From: Saccharum officinarum
Lineage: Eukaryota; Streptophyta; Magnoliopsida; Poales; Poaceae
Assembly (NCBI GenBank): GCA_020631735.1
Contig: CM036231.1
Location: 1,701,831 to 1,765,830 of the forward strand
Direction: 5' to 3'
Length of the DNA stretch: 64,000 nt
The translations under genes and the position numbers were made by a program. The notes beneath the pieces were generated by a model. The model ran no database searches, was not told the DNA's origin, and was given only the letters and a program-made list of their open reading frames with translations. This document shows, piece by piece, positions 1 through 10,800 of this stretch; positions within the stretch are counted from its first letter, which is position 1; the number at the start of each line of letters is the position of its first letter.

Positions 1-17
1 ACAATAAAACAACATAC

Positions 18-973
18 CAAGCTCCCATCCATGAATTCGGTAGCCCTTGTTTGCGGTATACCGAATCAGTGACGCCGCATTGGTGTAATCCCATGGCCCT
101 CCCACGGATCCATCCGGCAACGGAACCCGGCCATTCAGCGCGTTGAGCCCGAACACAATCTTGGCACTGCAACACCGCCCGATGAATTTCTCATAGCCCA
201 AAGAGGAGCGGAGAACTGAAAATTCAGTGGCTGGAATGGCGCTGAAAACTCACCCAGATTTCTGGAAGAAGGCGTTGAGCTCGTCCCACCTGCGCAGAGG
301 CAGGCAGCCCTGCGTGAAGCCGTGCATCTCCGACACGTTCTTGGCGAACGGCGCGCACGGCCGCCCGCCGAGGTCCGCGGTGCCGTACACCACCTTGTCC
401 TGCAGCGACCCTCCCAGGCGGAGCACCAGCGGCGGCGAGAAGGCTGAAACAAAAATTCACCACAGCATTGGCAAAGAAGCTACTGGGATGCATGGGATTG
501 GGAGAACCCTCGATGGAGCGGAGCGGCCACGGGCCACGGCCGGTCGTCGGTCGCCTACCTCTGACGGCATTGAGCAGGACCTTGTTGGAGAGATCCTGCG
601 CGAGAGGAGACGACAGACAGAAACTGCGCGTCAGCCAGCTGAGCTCGCGCGGCGTGTCCTTGGCTTGGACCACGAACAAACAGGGTCTTAATTACGCGGC
701 CGTGCCGTCAGTCGTGAGTGACTCACTCACCAGGTTGAGCAGGCCGGCGCGGCCCCAGGCGCAGGTGCCGTAGTCGCACTTGTCCGGCGGCCACCAGTCC
801 AATGTCGCGCACACGAAGTCCTCCCCGGTCGCCGCGACGGCGCGCCGCGCATCGACGGTGACCACCGCCGGCTGCCCGGCCGCCGCTGCGCCGCCCGGCC
901 GCAGCAGCAGCGCGGCCAGGAACCAGAGACCGCCGAGGAGCCGGCCCAGCTGCTGCGTCCCCGCGGCGGCCAT
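18..973 (-). CDS. Heparanase-like protein (glycoside hydrolase family 79), 5' exons, partial
   Basis: Four exons can be joined on the minus strand: 973-731, 595-559, 443-254 and 166-18, each bounded by AG/GT with consistent phase. The ATG at 973-971 opens a signal-peptide-like N-terminus (Leu/Ala-rich, about residues 10-32), then the family motif [19 protein letters not shown]. Exon 2 encodes [11 protein letters not shown], exon 3 a [14 protein letters not shown] segment ending in [10 protein letters not shown], and exon 4 [12 protein letters not shown] through a [10 protein letters not shown] segment. This order is that of plant heparanase-like proteins, secreted or cell-wall GH79 enzymes related to beta-glucuronidases. 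The catalytic glutamates lie beyond the left edge, so activity cannot be judged. No frameshift or stop is seen in these exons. The family call is strong; the exact paralogue is not determined. Confidence 0.88.
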
Positions 974-1075
974 GCCAACTCGTGGACCGACCCCGGCGAC
1001 CGGGGGAAGAAACCGAGCAATGCCTTCAGAGAGCAGAGTGGAGCAGTGTCGCGGCTGAGCCTAGTGCTGTAGTCC

Positions 1076-1077
<2 letters not shown>

Positions 1078-1110
<33 letters not shown>
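1078..1110. repeat. Poly-G run (33 G)
   Basis: An uninterrupted run of 33 G on the plus strand (C on the gene strand) lies about 105 bp upstream of the heparanase-like ATG, in the likely 5' UTR or proximal promoter. It can form G-quadruplexes. Its length may be unreliable because such runs are hard to sequence. Confidence 0.9.
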
Positions 1111-1186
1111 CTGGGAGTGGAGAGCACGCGGGAGGAGGACGCTGCTGCTGCCCACCCGCACCTCGGCTAAAATAGTAAATGCTACA

Positions 1187-1297
1187 CGCCAATGCATGGA
1201 GGCAAGCGGCAGAGGCCAGCCAGAGTGTGGAGCGGGGATCGGAGCCTGACAGCGCGTCGCGGGTCGCGGGACACCTCCACCGTGCGATGGAGACTTG
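1187..1297 (-). repeat. Dispersed repeat, copy 1
   Basis: Read on the minus strand, this stretch matches 28228-28341 (plus) over about 110 bp. Both share CATCGCACGGTGGAGGTGTC, a GCTTGCCTCCATGC block and the end TAGCATTTA. A tRNA B-box-like GGCTCxxATCC lies inside, so a tRNA-derived SINE fragment is possible but not shown. Confidence 0.55.
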
Positions 1298-1699
1298 GAC
1301 CACTGCTATTCCGAGCTCGCGGGATCCTGTCCATGCACAGTGCGTGACGCGGTAAGCTCGCTCGGCGGCCTGGCGGTGGCGGGCCGGCGAAGTCGGTTTT
1401 TTCCGTTAGCGGTTGGCGCGCGGGCGCTGAGCTCACCACATACAGTGATACGGCTCAGGTTTTGACCGGGGATCGGCGCGACTGGGTGAGGCCGATGGGT
1501 TCTTTGGGGTGAGCCACGGGTCACCGTGGTGGGCAGCAGGAGTAATAAAAAGGCGCTACTCCAGGGGATCCATCCGCCGTGTTGTCTTGTTGCTGCAGAG
1601 CAGAGGCGCAGGCTCCATCGCCCGGCCCGGCACGGCATGGCACGGTCCCCTGCTTGCTTTCTTTGTTTCCTAGCACTTTTAGTTCTCAAAAAATGCTAA
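1298..1699. other. Upstream intergenic DNA, no gene seen
   Basis: GC-rich at first, then mixed composition. I see no convincing coding region, RNA gene or complete mobile element before the MITE at 1700. The open frames here look like chance frames in GC-rich DNA. Confidence 0.5.
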
Positions 1700-1997
1700 G
1701 GGCCTGTTTAGATCTCAAATATTTCCCCAAATTCCACTATGCAAAAAGAAGATTCCCTTACTTTAAAAAAAAGAAGATTCCTCATCACATCAAAATGTCG
1801 ACACATGCATGGAGTACTAAATGTAGATGAAATCAAAAACTAATTGCACAGTTTTGTTGTACTTTGCGAGACGAACATTTTGAACCTAATTAGTCAATGT
1901 TTGGACAATTTTTACCAAATAAAAACAAAATACTACAGTGCTCTACAGTAGTGAACAGTGAATCCGCCGCCCCCAAATTGGGCAACTAAACACGGCC
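1700..1997. mobile_element. Tourist-like MITE (PIF/Harbinger type)
   Basis: Imperfect terminal inverted repeats (GGGCCTGTTTAG at the left, GGCCGTGTTTAG as the complement of the right) are flanked by TAA at 1697-1699 and 1998-2000. The interior carries the GCGAGACGAA..TTTGAACCTAATTAGTC block shared by several elements in this window. TAA duplications and GGCC-type ends are typical of Tourist/PIF-Harbinger MITEs. Confidence 0.75.
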
Positions 1998-2002
1998 TAA
2001 GT

Positions 2003-2203
2003 AGTCGTCACATCAAATCTTTGACGTATGTATGGAACATTAAATGTAGATAAAAAATAATTAATTATACAGTTTGTCTATAAATGTCGAGACGAATCTT
2101 TTGAGTCTAGTTAGTCCATGGTTAGATAAATTTTATCAAATAGCAACGAAAGTGCTCCCGAGATTTTTTTCAAAAACTTTTCACAATCTAAACACAGTCG
2201 TCC
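2003..2203. mobile_element. Tourist-like MITE fragment
   Basis: A second, end-truncated relative of the preceding MITE. It shares CATCAAAT, ATTAAATGTAGAT, CGAGACGAATCTTTTGAG and TTAGTCCATGG in the same order, ending near AATCTAAACACAG. No intact left terminus or clear target duplication was found. Confidence 0.6.
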
Positions 2204-2325
2204 GGCCGCCGGCGGCCTTGCGTTGCTTTGCTGGAGCGGCAGCAGTCTTTTGGTCTAGGCCTGTACTGGTGAAAATCGACAATGGGAGGAGTTTGCTGCT
2301 TTGTTCCCATTCTTCTTGAGAAGAG

Positions 2326-2571
2326 TGTCACCAACACCAAGACTGCGAGCGCTGCTGATCACCTCTCAACCTGATGCCATTCAGGAAGATTCAAGCGGAG
2401 GTGATCAGGTGACCGTGCTAAGCAGGCAGCCCAGCTCGCGTGTCTTTGGGCCGGACTGGGTGAAATCGTAGTCAGCCCACGTTATGTTCCTTTTTGTTTC
2501 GTAGGCCCATGTAACGGGTGGAAGGGAGGCCAGCTGGTCTCCTATGTATTGGCTTGTCTTCGACAGTTACA
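2326..2571 (+). repeat. 5' LTR of the chromovirus-like element
   Basis: Starts TGTCACCAACACC and ends GTTACA, two bases before the TGGTATCGG primer site. It matches 26113-26368 almost throughout but lacks about 16 bp after GCGCTGCT. The exact 3' end is less certain, because the two LTRs diverge in the last 12 bp. Confidence 0.8.
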
Positions 2572-2573
2572 TC

Positions 2574-2584
2574 TGGTATCGGAT
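2574..2584 (+). promoter_or_regulatory. Primer binding site (initiator tRNA-Met type)
   Basis: TGGTATCGGAT lies two bases after the 5' LTR. It is one mismatch from the usual plant TGGTATCAGA site complementary to the tRNA-Met 3' end. Confidence 0.7.
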
Positions 2585-2834
2585 TCGTTTAATTCTGGGA
2601 GCCCTAATTCCACCGTGCCTCCTATTTCCACCAAATCATTCCCCACCTTCCTCCTGATTGCCTCGATCTGGCGTCGTAATCCCTGACGGCAGGCTCTCCT
2701 TCATGATCCACTCTTGCAGCGTCGATTGCGCAGGATCCGTAGGTCCGCGCCGAGGTTGACGTGATCGGCTTTCCGGCGAAGTTGTTGGTCGAATCCCCGC
2801 TCTGGCTCCCCACTCCTATCTGACCAGACAACAG

Positions 2835-4598
2835 ATGGCGATGGCAACATCCGAAGAACAATTTGGTTAGATCCTTGCTCTTCTGAGTGAGAATTCCAAG
2901 GGTATCACGGAATTGAAGACCTCCATGATGGAGATGAGGGCGTTGCGGTTGGAGCTCAACGTCTGGAAGCCGCTGGGCGAGAAGATGGAGAAGACACTGA
3001 CCAATCTACCTCAAGCTGAACCTGTCTCCACAGGTTGCGTCACCATCGTGCAAACTTCATCAGCAGCGGTCTTGGAGGGCCACCCGTCACCTCCGACACC
3101 GCAGATGCCGGACTCTGCTCACCTGGAGTCTTCCCTGACTGGGGCGGCGTCTAGGTCGTTAGACCACTATGCAACGGCCTTTGGGGCGGTGTACACCATC
3201 GCCCTAGGCCACCACCAGGCCAAAGGTGCGATGCCTCTTACCAAACTCATTACTCCTATAGCAATTGGTGGTAATTTCACTTCTGTTGATCATTGTGCTA
3301 AGATACAAACCAAGCCATTACATCACCCTGCTATGCCTGACCTCCCATTCCCTAAATTATACGGTTCCAATCCTAAACTCTGGCTCAACAACTGTGTATC
3401 TTTCTTTGATGTGTATGAGGTTGACCCTTCGTTATGGATTCGCTACTCCACTATGCATCTGAGTGGCTCTGCTGCTCTCTGGTTTCAAGCTGTCCAGTCC
3501 AATATCTATAACATGTCTTGGGAGGATTTTTGTGCAGTTGTCTGCGCTAAGTTTGATCGTGATGAACATAACCATCTCTTGAGATAGTTTTTCTACATTC
3601 GCCAAAAAGACTATGTCCATGAGTACATAGAAAACTTTTGTGACCTCATACATCAACTTCTTGCACATGACCCCACCATACCTCTATCTGTCATTACCAA
3701 TAGATTTGTTGATGGCTTGAAGAAAGAAATTAAATCTGTTGTTATGATGCATCGCCCACAAGACCTGGACTCTGCTAGTGCTCTGGCTTTATTGTAGGAG
3801 GAAGCGCTGTTGGGGCCAACCAACAGTGGCAAGCGCAGTGAAGGAACATCACATTACAAGAAAGCTTATTCTGAACCATCAAGACCTTTTACTCCCACTA
3901 CTACAACATTTCCAAGATATCCTCCAAGTCTAGGCGACGACAAGAAGCTTGTTGATCACAACAAGAACAAGACAACTGAAGACAGAATTGCTACTCTGAA
4001 GAATTACAGGAAGGCAAAGGGGTTATGCTTTAAATGCGGTGAAAAATGGTATCCTGGCAATAAGTGCCAAAGTGTATCTCTGAATGCTATGGAAGAACTT
4101 TGGGCTCTCTTGTCTGATGATACCACTGCACCTGCAGTACTGACAGAAGAAGAGTCTGATTCTAGTGATGATCTGATGGCAATTTCTGTGCAAGCTTTGA
4201 ATGGTATTGAAGGCCATAAAACAATGAGATTAAGAGGTTTTATATCTGATCAGGAAGTGTATATACTTGTTGATTCAGATAGCACTCACTGCTTCCTCAG
4301 TGAAGAGTTTGGGTCTAGACTCAAGGGGCAAGAACCATTATCTCAACCAGTTCAAGTTAGAGTTGCAAATGGTAATCTAATACAATGCACTCATGAACTG
4401 CCTAATCAATTATGGAACATCAAGGGAGTCACAATTCGAAACACCTTCAAGATCCTACCTCTCAGCTCTTATGATGCAGTAATAGGTATGGATTGGTTGA
4501 TCATGAATAGTCCTATGCATATTCATTGGGTGAGAAGTGGCTTTAGTTTGACAGGAATAGGAACACTATCAAGATTCTGGGCATTCAGCCAACAGCCA
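2835..4598 (+). pseudogene. gag-protease part of the chromovirus polyprotein
   Basis: The frame opens at ATG 2835 (MAMATSEEQF) and meets a TAG at 2868. It resumes through the long gag frame to a TAG at 3585-3587, continues in frame (FFYIRQKDYVHEY) to another TAG near 3796, then runs into the nucleocapsid. The zinc knuckle reads CFKCGEKWYPGNKC: the histidine of C-X2-C-X4-H-X4-C is a tyrosine. The protease motif reads LVDSDSTHCF, with Asp in place of the usual Gly of DSG. The frame shifts near 4545 and is cut at 4598 by a DNA insertion. Function is clearly lost. Confidence 0.85.
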
Positions 4599-5134
4599 GT
4601 GATGGAGCCAGAAATTTTTTTTAGCTGGGGCGAATAATATACATGATCTAAACCAAAAGCATGTACAAAAAAAAGAACCCATATGGCCGTATACTTTAGA
4701 AAGGGTACCAGACGATCAATCATTGATCACCCAAACACAATGCTGTTACTACTAGGTGAATGCAATTGTTTAGAAGCTAAACTAACATGTTAAAACGTTA
4801 TTAGTCTTTAGCACTAGCACATTGGGTGTTTGCCGTTGGGACTAATCTAAACTCAAATGCTGTTACTGCTAGCTCGTAGTGGCACTGGCACGTTACTACA
4901 AGCCACATATAGTAGGTCTTTGCCGTTGTGATGTGGCCCAGTTAAACAAGCCAAGCTGCAGCACCTTTTTTTCTGTCTTGTCTCATTATCAGACTCTCTG
5001 GCGCTTCCTAAGATGAGAAAAATGACAGCGCTCTGTGAGATTTATGACAGGAAAAGCAGAGGGTGCTCTGAACATCACCGGCCAGTAGCTAGGGCGGCCG
5101 CCCTACGTCGCCGCTAGGGTGGCTCCGCCACTAG
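4599..5134. mobile_element. Small non-autonomous DNA element inside the gypsy pol
   Basis: CAACAGCCA occurs at 4590-4598 and again at 5135-5143, and the polyprotein frame resumes at the second copy, so 536 bp were inserted. The ends are imperfect inverted repeats: GTGATGGAGCCAG at the left, GTGGCGGAGCCAC as the complement near the right, with three extra bases. An 8-9 bp duplication and short TIRs fit a hAT- or Mutator-type non-autonomous element. There is no coding capacity. Confidence 0.7.
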
Positions 5135-6253
5135 CAACAGCCATTGTGGGTCCTCCAATTACCCCACCTTAGTTGGAAGCTATTATCAAACAAGACTCTC
5201 TATTGTACTGTGTTCAGCTACAGTCTGTGACCAACACTGAACCTGATGAATCCAGGATCCTAGAACAAATTCAGGCACTGATTAACAAATATTCCTCCAT
5301 TTTCCAACCACTTCCTGGTTTGCCACCCAAAAGAGATGGTGATCATGCCATTCCTCTTATGCTCGGGGCAACACCATTCAGACTACGTCCCTACAAATAC
5401 AACCCATTCCAAAGAATGAGATTGAGAAGCAAATTAAGGAGATGCTCGAGAAGGGTCTTATTAAACATAGCTCCAGTCCTTTTTCTTCACCAGCCCTCCT
5501 AGTTTGCAAGAAGATAGGAGATTGGTGTCTCTACGTTGACTATCGAAGACTCAATGCACTGACAGTAAAGAACAAGTATCCTCTACCCATTATAGATGAG
5601 TTACTTGATGAGTTGCATGGGGCATCATGGTTTTCATCTCTGGATCTATGTTTAGGATTCCACCAAATCAGGATGGCAGAGGGTCATGAATATAAAACAG
5701 CTTTCCACACACACACACACAATGGGCATTATGAGTATCAAGTAATGCCATATGGAGTAACTAGTGGACCTACAACCTTTCAAGAAGTCATTAATACAAT
5801 CTTGGCACCACTCCTAAGAAAATGTGTTGTTGTTTTTATAGATGATGTGCTCATCTACAGTGCTACCTGGCAGGAACATATTCAACACATTGAGGTAGTT
5901 TTTCAACTCTTGCAACACCATTAGTTATATGTGAAACTGAAGAAATGTTCCTTTGCTAAGAAAGAGCTCAACTACCTGGGCCATGTTATCGGTCCTTCAG
6001 GGGTGTCTACTGACCCTAAGAAAATCAAGATTATTGCTGACTGGCCACCTCCACAAAATGTCAAGGACCTCAGGAGCTTTCTGGGTATGGCATGATACTA
6101 TAGAAAATATGTCAAAAACTTTGGCCTCCTCTCAAAACCCTTGACCAATTTGCTCAAAAAGGGTGAGATCTATGTTTGGACATCAGAGTCTAAAGCTTCT
6201 TTTCACACACTCAAGAATGCTCTCATGACTGCACCTGTTTTGGCATTACCAAA
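5135..6253 (+). pseudogene. Reverse transcriptase part of the chromovirus polyprotein
   Basis: Translation shows QDSLLYCVQLQS, PLPGLPPKRDGDHAIPL and RPYKYNPFQ. After a one-base shift near 5410 come EKGLIKHSSSPFSSP, the conserved VDYRRLNALT, SLDLCLGFHQIRM, MPYGVTSGPTTFQ and the catalytic FIDDVLIYS. Stops follow at 5924 and about 6094. A (CA)8 run at 5706-5721 adds residues in the FHTHTHNGHYEY segment. The frame is cut at 6253 and continues at 24263 (RNase H). This is typical decayed gypsy RT. Confidence 0.88.
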
Positions 6254-7818
6254 TGTGGCAGAACCTCCTAAATTATATGGCCCACCTGTACTTGTCATCG
6301 TCTTAAAGATCTCTGACAACTATACATGTGTACCATAGAACTTAAGAAGTCTGTCGGGTGTTCTCGGGAAACCCGAATCATCCACGATTTTCCGAGCATG
6401 ATCACATTTCAGAGGCATTACAATATTACAACAGTTTATATAATAAATTATATCAGAGTAAAAGTGCGGAAGTCTTACATGACATAAGTTTACAAACTAT
6501 TTGTTCCAAACTTACAAACCTTAAGTTCAGTTATTACAACCGTAGTAGTGGAGTAGCATTAGTAACTTATTACAAACCACCAAAACGTAGCGCTCTACCC
6601 AAGAGCCAAACATACTACTCGTCGTCGCTTACCGCAAAGACGGTCATGCAGCAGGGTCCGAAACAAAGCTGCTCATGAGACGCACCTGCAATAGGGGTTC
6701 AACAAACCCTGAGTACAAAAGTACTTCACAAGACTTAACTGACACAAAAAGGGTGGAGAAGACTCCAGAATACAGGCTCAGGGGAATCAAGGTGAGGTTC
6801 CAACAAGAATCAAAGTTTTTTTACATAAAAGCTACTCAAAGTGAGTCCTTAAGATCCATATTTTAATTCATCATTAATCATTAACAGAATATAAGTGATC
6901 CTAGTCTAGATCAGATAACTCATACAACTTCTTTCTTATTCTCCGACCAAAGTTTCACTTATTAACTACGATGTAGTTGCGGAGGTCAAGTCTCCTTATC
7001 CGAGAAGTAGCGATGATTCGAATCGATTATACCCAGCTAGGGATCCCTAACCACACGACATATGTAGAACTCTAACCTACATATCTCAACCTTCACTCGG
7101 ATCCTCCAAAACGTAACCGACCCGAGAGTACAGTACACCTCCAATCTAGCCCTTGGCTACGAGGGTACACACTACTCTCGCCATCTCTCCACTCCTAGTG
7201 CGCGGTTGACCGTTCACATGATGGCATTACCGAGGTCTTAGGCTTACCAGAGCATGCGGTCAGTTGCAAAGTCTCAACCAAACGGGACTACAACGGACGG
7301 TCCTTAACTGACACAGTCGGAGACACTACATGGGGACTCCTTTCCCGATGCAAGTCCACCGACCGGTCTCAGATTAACATCATCATTCACTAAGTTGTTC
7401 CACAACAACCCTTCAAACTTTGTTAAACATTTTTAAAGCTTTCTCATTAAGCAGGGCTAAGCATACTAAGTATTTTCAAATAAAATAGTAATCAGGATAA
7501 TATTGAAGTATCAAGGATGGTAATGCAACAATTAGGTCATCACTCAACTCCTATCACCTAATGCAGTAAAGCATTAACATATGTAAAATAAAAGCTTTTC
7601 AAAACGCAAGGAAGGTTTAAAATGCATCCGGGGCTTGTCTTGGTCGACGGGAAGTTCAGGTTCCGGGTCAGTACCACAAATATTAAATCCCACCTCTACT
7701 GACATCGGCTCTTCTTCAGGGACGGTTTCGACTTCGGTAATCTCCTCGCTCACGGGGACTACACGAGATGACAAGGTATGCTCAACATGATGAAGTAATA
7801 AATATGATGCTTGATGGA

Positions 7819-10800
7819 TGTAACACCCCAGGTGTTTGCCACCAGTTAAGCAGTGGGTTTGAGCTCAAACATGGTAGATTAAGTGGAGATGATGATGTCA
7901 AGGTCAACCTATGGATAGGAGCCCTAACCTAAACTTGGATGTTGCACCCTTGCTTTATATATAGGCCATTTTCAAGATATATGCTTGGGTGGAGTTATTG
8001 CAATATCTTCATATGTCTCACCTTAGTACCTATCTATATTGATCCCTGGAAAAGTTTCATGACGTTTGGAATCAAAAAGTCACATGAAATGATAAGTTAT
8101 ATGCTTGTTGGAATGACTTTATTAAGTGCTAGAATTGCATTATTAAGTGGATGGAAATATAGGTCATCAACCAAACCTTGCAACCTTGCCCAAATGACTC
8201 TAGATGGACTCTACAACAAAAGTCGTAAAAGGTTCGTGTTGAGCCAATGCCCCAAAAATGCTCAAATTGATCAAAAAGGATAATTTAAGCTTTATCGTGA
8301 TCCTACTTTGGTCAAAGTATAACAGTAGTTTCTATATCAGTTTTGAGGTTGAACCTTAAATGAGAGTTGTAGTTCACTTTATGTAGAAGAAACTTTGTTT
8401 AATGGTTAAGAGCTAGTTTGGTCTCTAACCTAGTCAAATAGAGGCTCAAAGATTGGATTAGCTGCTGTTTTTCAGCCTTGGAAAATATTCTAAGTCATGG
8501 AATTGTGGACTGACATTGACAGGTGGGCACATTGCGTTCTCAAAATTTTGTTAAACAACTGAAGTTGGACTCTTTATAAAAGTTGGAGTGTTTAGAGTGG
8601 AGAAGAGCTCAGAGAAGTTTGAATGGATTTGGAACTCATTTGGACCTTCAAAATTAATTCCCAAAACTGCTAGTTTCATCATACTCATGGACTTGGACCG
8701 GCAAGGACAAGACGGTTGGCACGTCGCGTTCTTGTGTTTTTGCTAAGCAACTCCAGTTGAGCCAAATACCAAAGTTGGAGTAGATAATGTGGAGGAGAGT
8801 ATGCAAAAGGATGACACTAGTTTGACTTAGTTTTGACCTCCGAAAGTGAGTTTCCGCGATCACCATTGTTGTGTTGGCACTGCTGTCTTGGCAACCATTT
8901 TACCGCTAATTGGTTGCTCTAATGACCTGAGTGCCTTAATAGAAGTTGTAGAGCAGGCCGAGGTGAGCAAACTTCGTTTTGAGCCCATTCACTGATTCGG
9001 CCCGGATCGAGCCCAAACCGGCACCCACCTTACTCAACTTATCGCGCTCCACGTGTTCGTGCAAATGTCAACGTGCTTGCCATGCACCGCACCGCGTGCT
9101 CCCACCTCCGCCACACGCCCCACGTCCTCTGCCGCTGCTGCCTACTCCTGCCCGCGCGGTTGGGATGCCCCGGAGCGTCTCCATTTGCCTCCCCGCTCCC
9201 GTTCTCGCCGTGACGCGCGCGCACCAGAGCGCCGCCCGCCATGGCCGCCATGGCCGAGCTCTAGCCGCCACTGCGCTCTGCTGTTCCGTGCCTCCTAAAT
9301 CTCCACGAGCACCGCCAACAGCTCCGCCCTGTGATGCTGAACTCGAAGCACTTCTTCTTGGTCTCTCCTCGCCGCCGTATCGCGTGGTCACCGGAGCCGG
9401 GACCTGTCGTGATGCTGTGCACGCGGTCGGGAGGTCACAGTGCATCTCCGGCCGGGATTCTGCCCTCCTCGGGTGCGGCGAGGCGCGCTGGTGCTCATGT
9501 CGCCCTCATCCGCCGCCGTCGGCGACCCCCCCTCGCCGGAGCCGCGTGGAACGACCGCCTCCCTGCTTGGCGCCGGAGGACGAAGACGACCGGCGCATGT
9601 TTCCCCCCTGTGACCCTCTCTCATATGACGGGCGGGCCCGGCTCAACTAGGGGTCCCACTTGTCGGTTTAAGAAGGTGGTCGCTTGGGTGTGTTTTCGGG
9701 TGCGCCTAGCATATTCGGTTAGGTATGGATAAATCCTGTTTTTGAAATTCAGATTTTATGAAAATCTTCTAAAATGCATATCTCTTGCTAGGTAAATCCA
9801 AAAATAGCAAAAGTGGACTTTTTGGAAACCTTGGGAAAAGATCTATGCAGTGGAGTCATAATATGTTACATGTTATAGATATTTTCTGATGTCTTTATTT
9901 AAGCCTTAAAAATGCTCCAAAAATGCTTACCAACTTGAGCAGAGCCATATCTAGAGTTTTAGAACTCTAAAAATGATGATTCTTGTTTTGATAATTTTGT
10001 GATGACATGTACTTGCTAGGACAAATATTAAACACACTAATTGTTCAATGTTTTCTTAGGGTTTTGATTGGACCTTGATAAATAAGGAAATCTATATTAT
10101 TTTGCTTGTCATTTTATATCTTGAGTTTTGATGCTCCAAATGATGTGAAATTCTGATGGTAGGTTTGTCATGATATGGATGTACTGTGGTATAAGTTTCA
10201 TGGTCATTGCTTATTGTATGATCTAGTTATTGATTTAACTTGTTTAAGGCTTGATAAATAGCTTATAAATAATATATAAATGATAAAATAGAAAATGTTA
10301 TTCCATCACCTTATTATGATGTTGCTCTATGATGTTGGTTCATTCTATGGCCCTGTGTTCACAGAAAATATTGAGTTTTAGGTTTTACTTGCTCTCACAT
10401 GATTTATTTCAATAGCTATTTGTCTTTTTCTTAGAGGTTGATATACTTTTCTAAATGGATTGAAATTTGGACAGTATACTTTTGGGAGCATATGTAGGCC
10501 ACTATAATTTTGGTAGAATTTATTGTACATTTTTATAGGTGTTCATGATTTCACCTAATTATCTAAATAAATTAAGAAAATGCATTAAAAGAATTTATTT
10601 AGTAATTGGCACTATGTGTTCTGGTGTTCATTAGTCATGTATGAAATGTTGGTAAAGTTGGTTTTATCCATTTATATGTTTGCAACATATGTTAATAATT
10701 ATTTCTTGCGATTATTAGTTTCTGATAGTTCTGGGGGCAATGTGGATTACCCCAAGATAATGATGTTTTCTGAGCACCTTGTCTATAGCAAAGTTGTATA

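Noticed and set aside
1061..1303. Frames with poly-Pro or poly-Gly near the heparanase start
   Set aside because: They are products of the 33-base G run and have no other coding support.
8979..9650. 223-codon open frame in the LARD 5' LTR
   Set aside because: The matching frame in the 3' LTR (17701) stops after 89 codons because of a small deletion. Low-complexity Pro/Arg/Ala composition and no family motif point to non-coding GC-rich LTR DNA.
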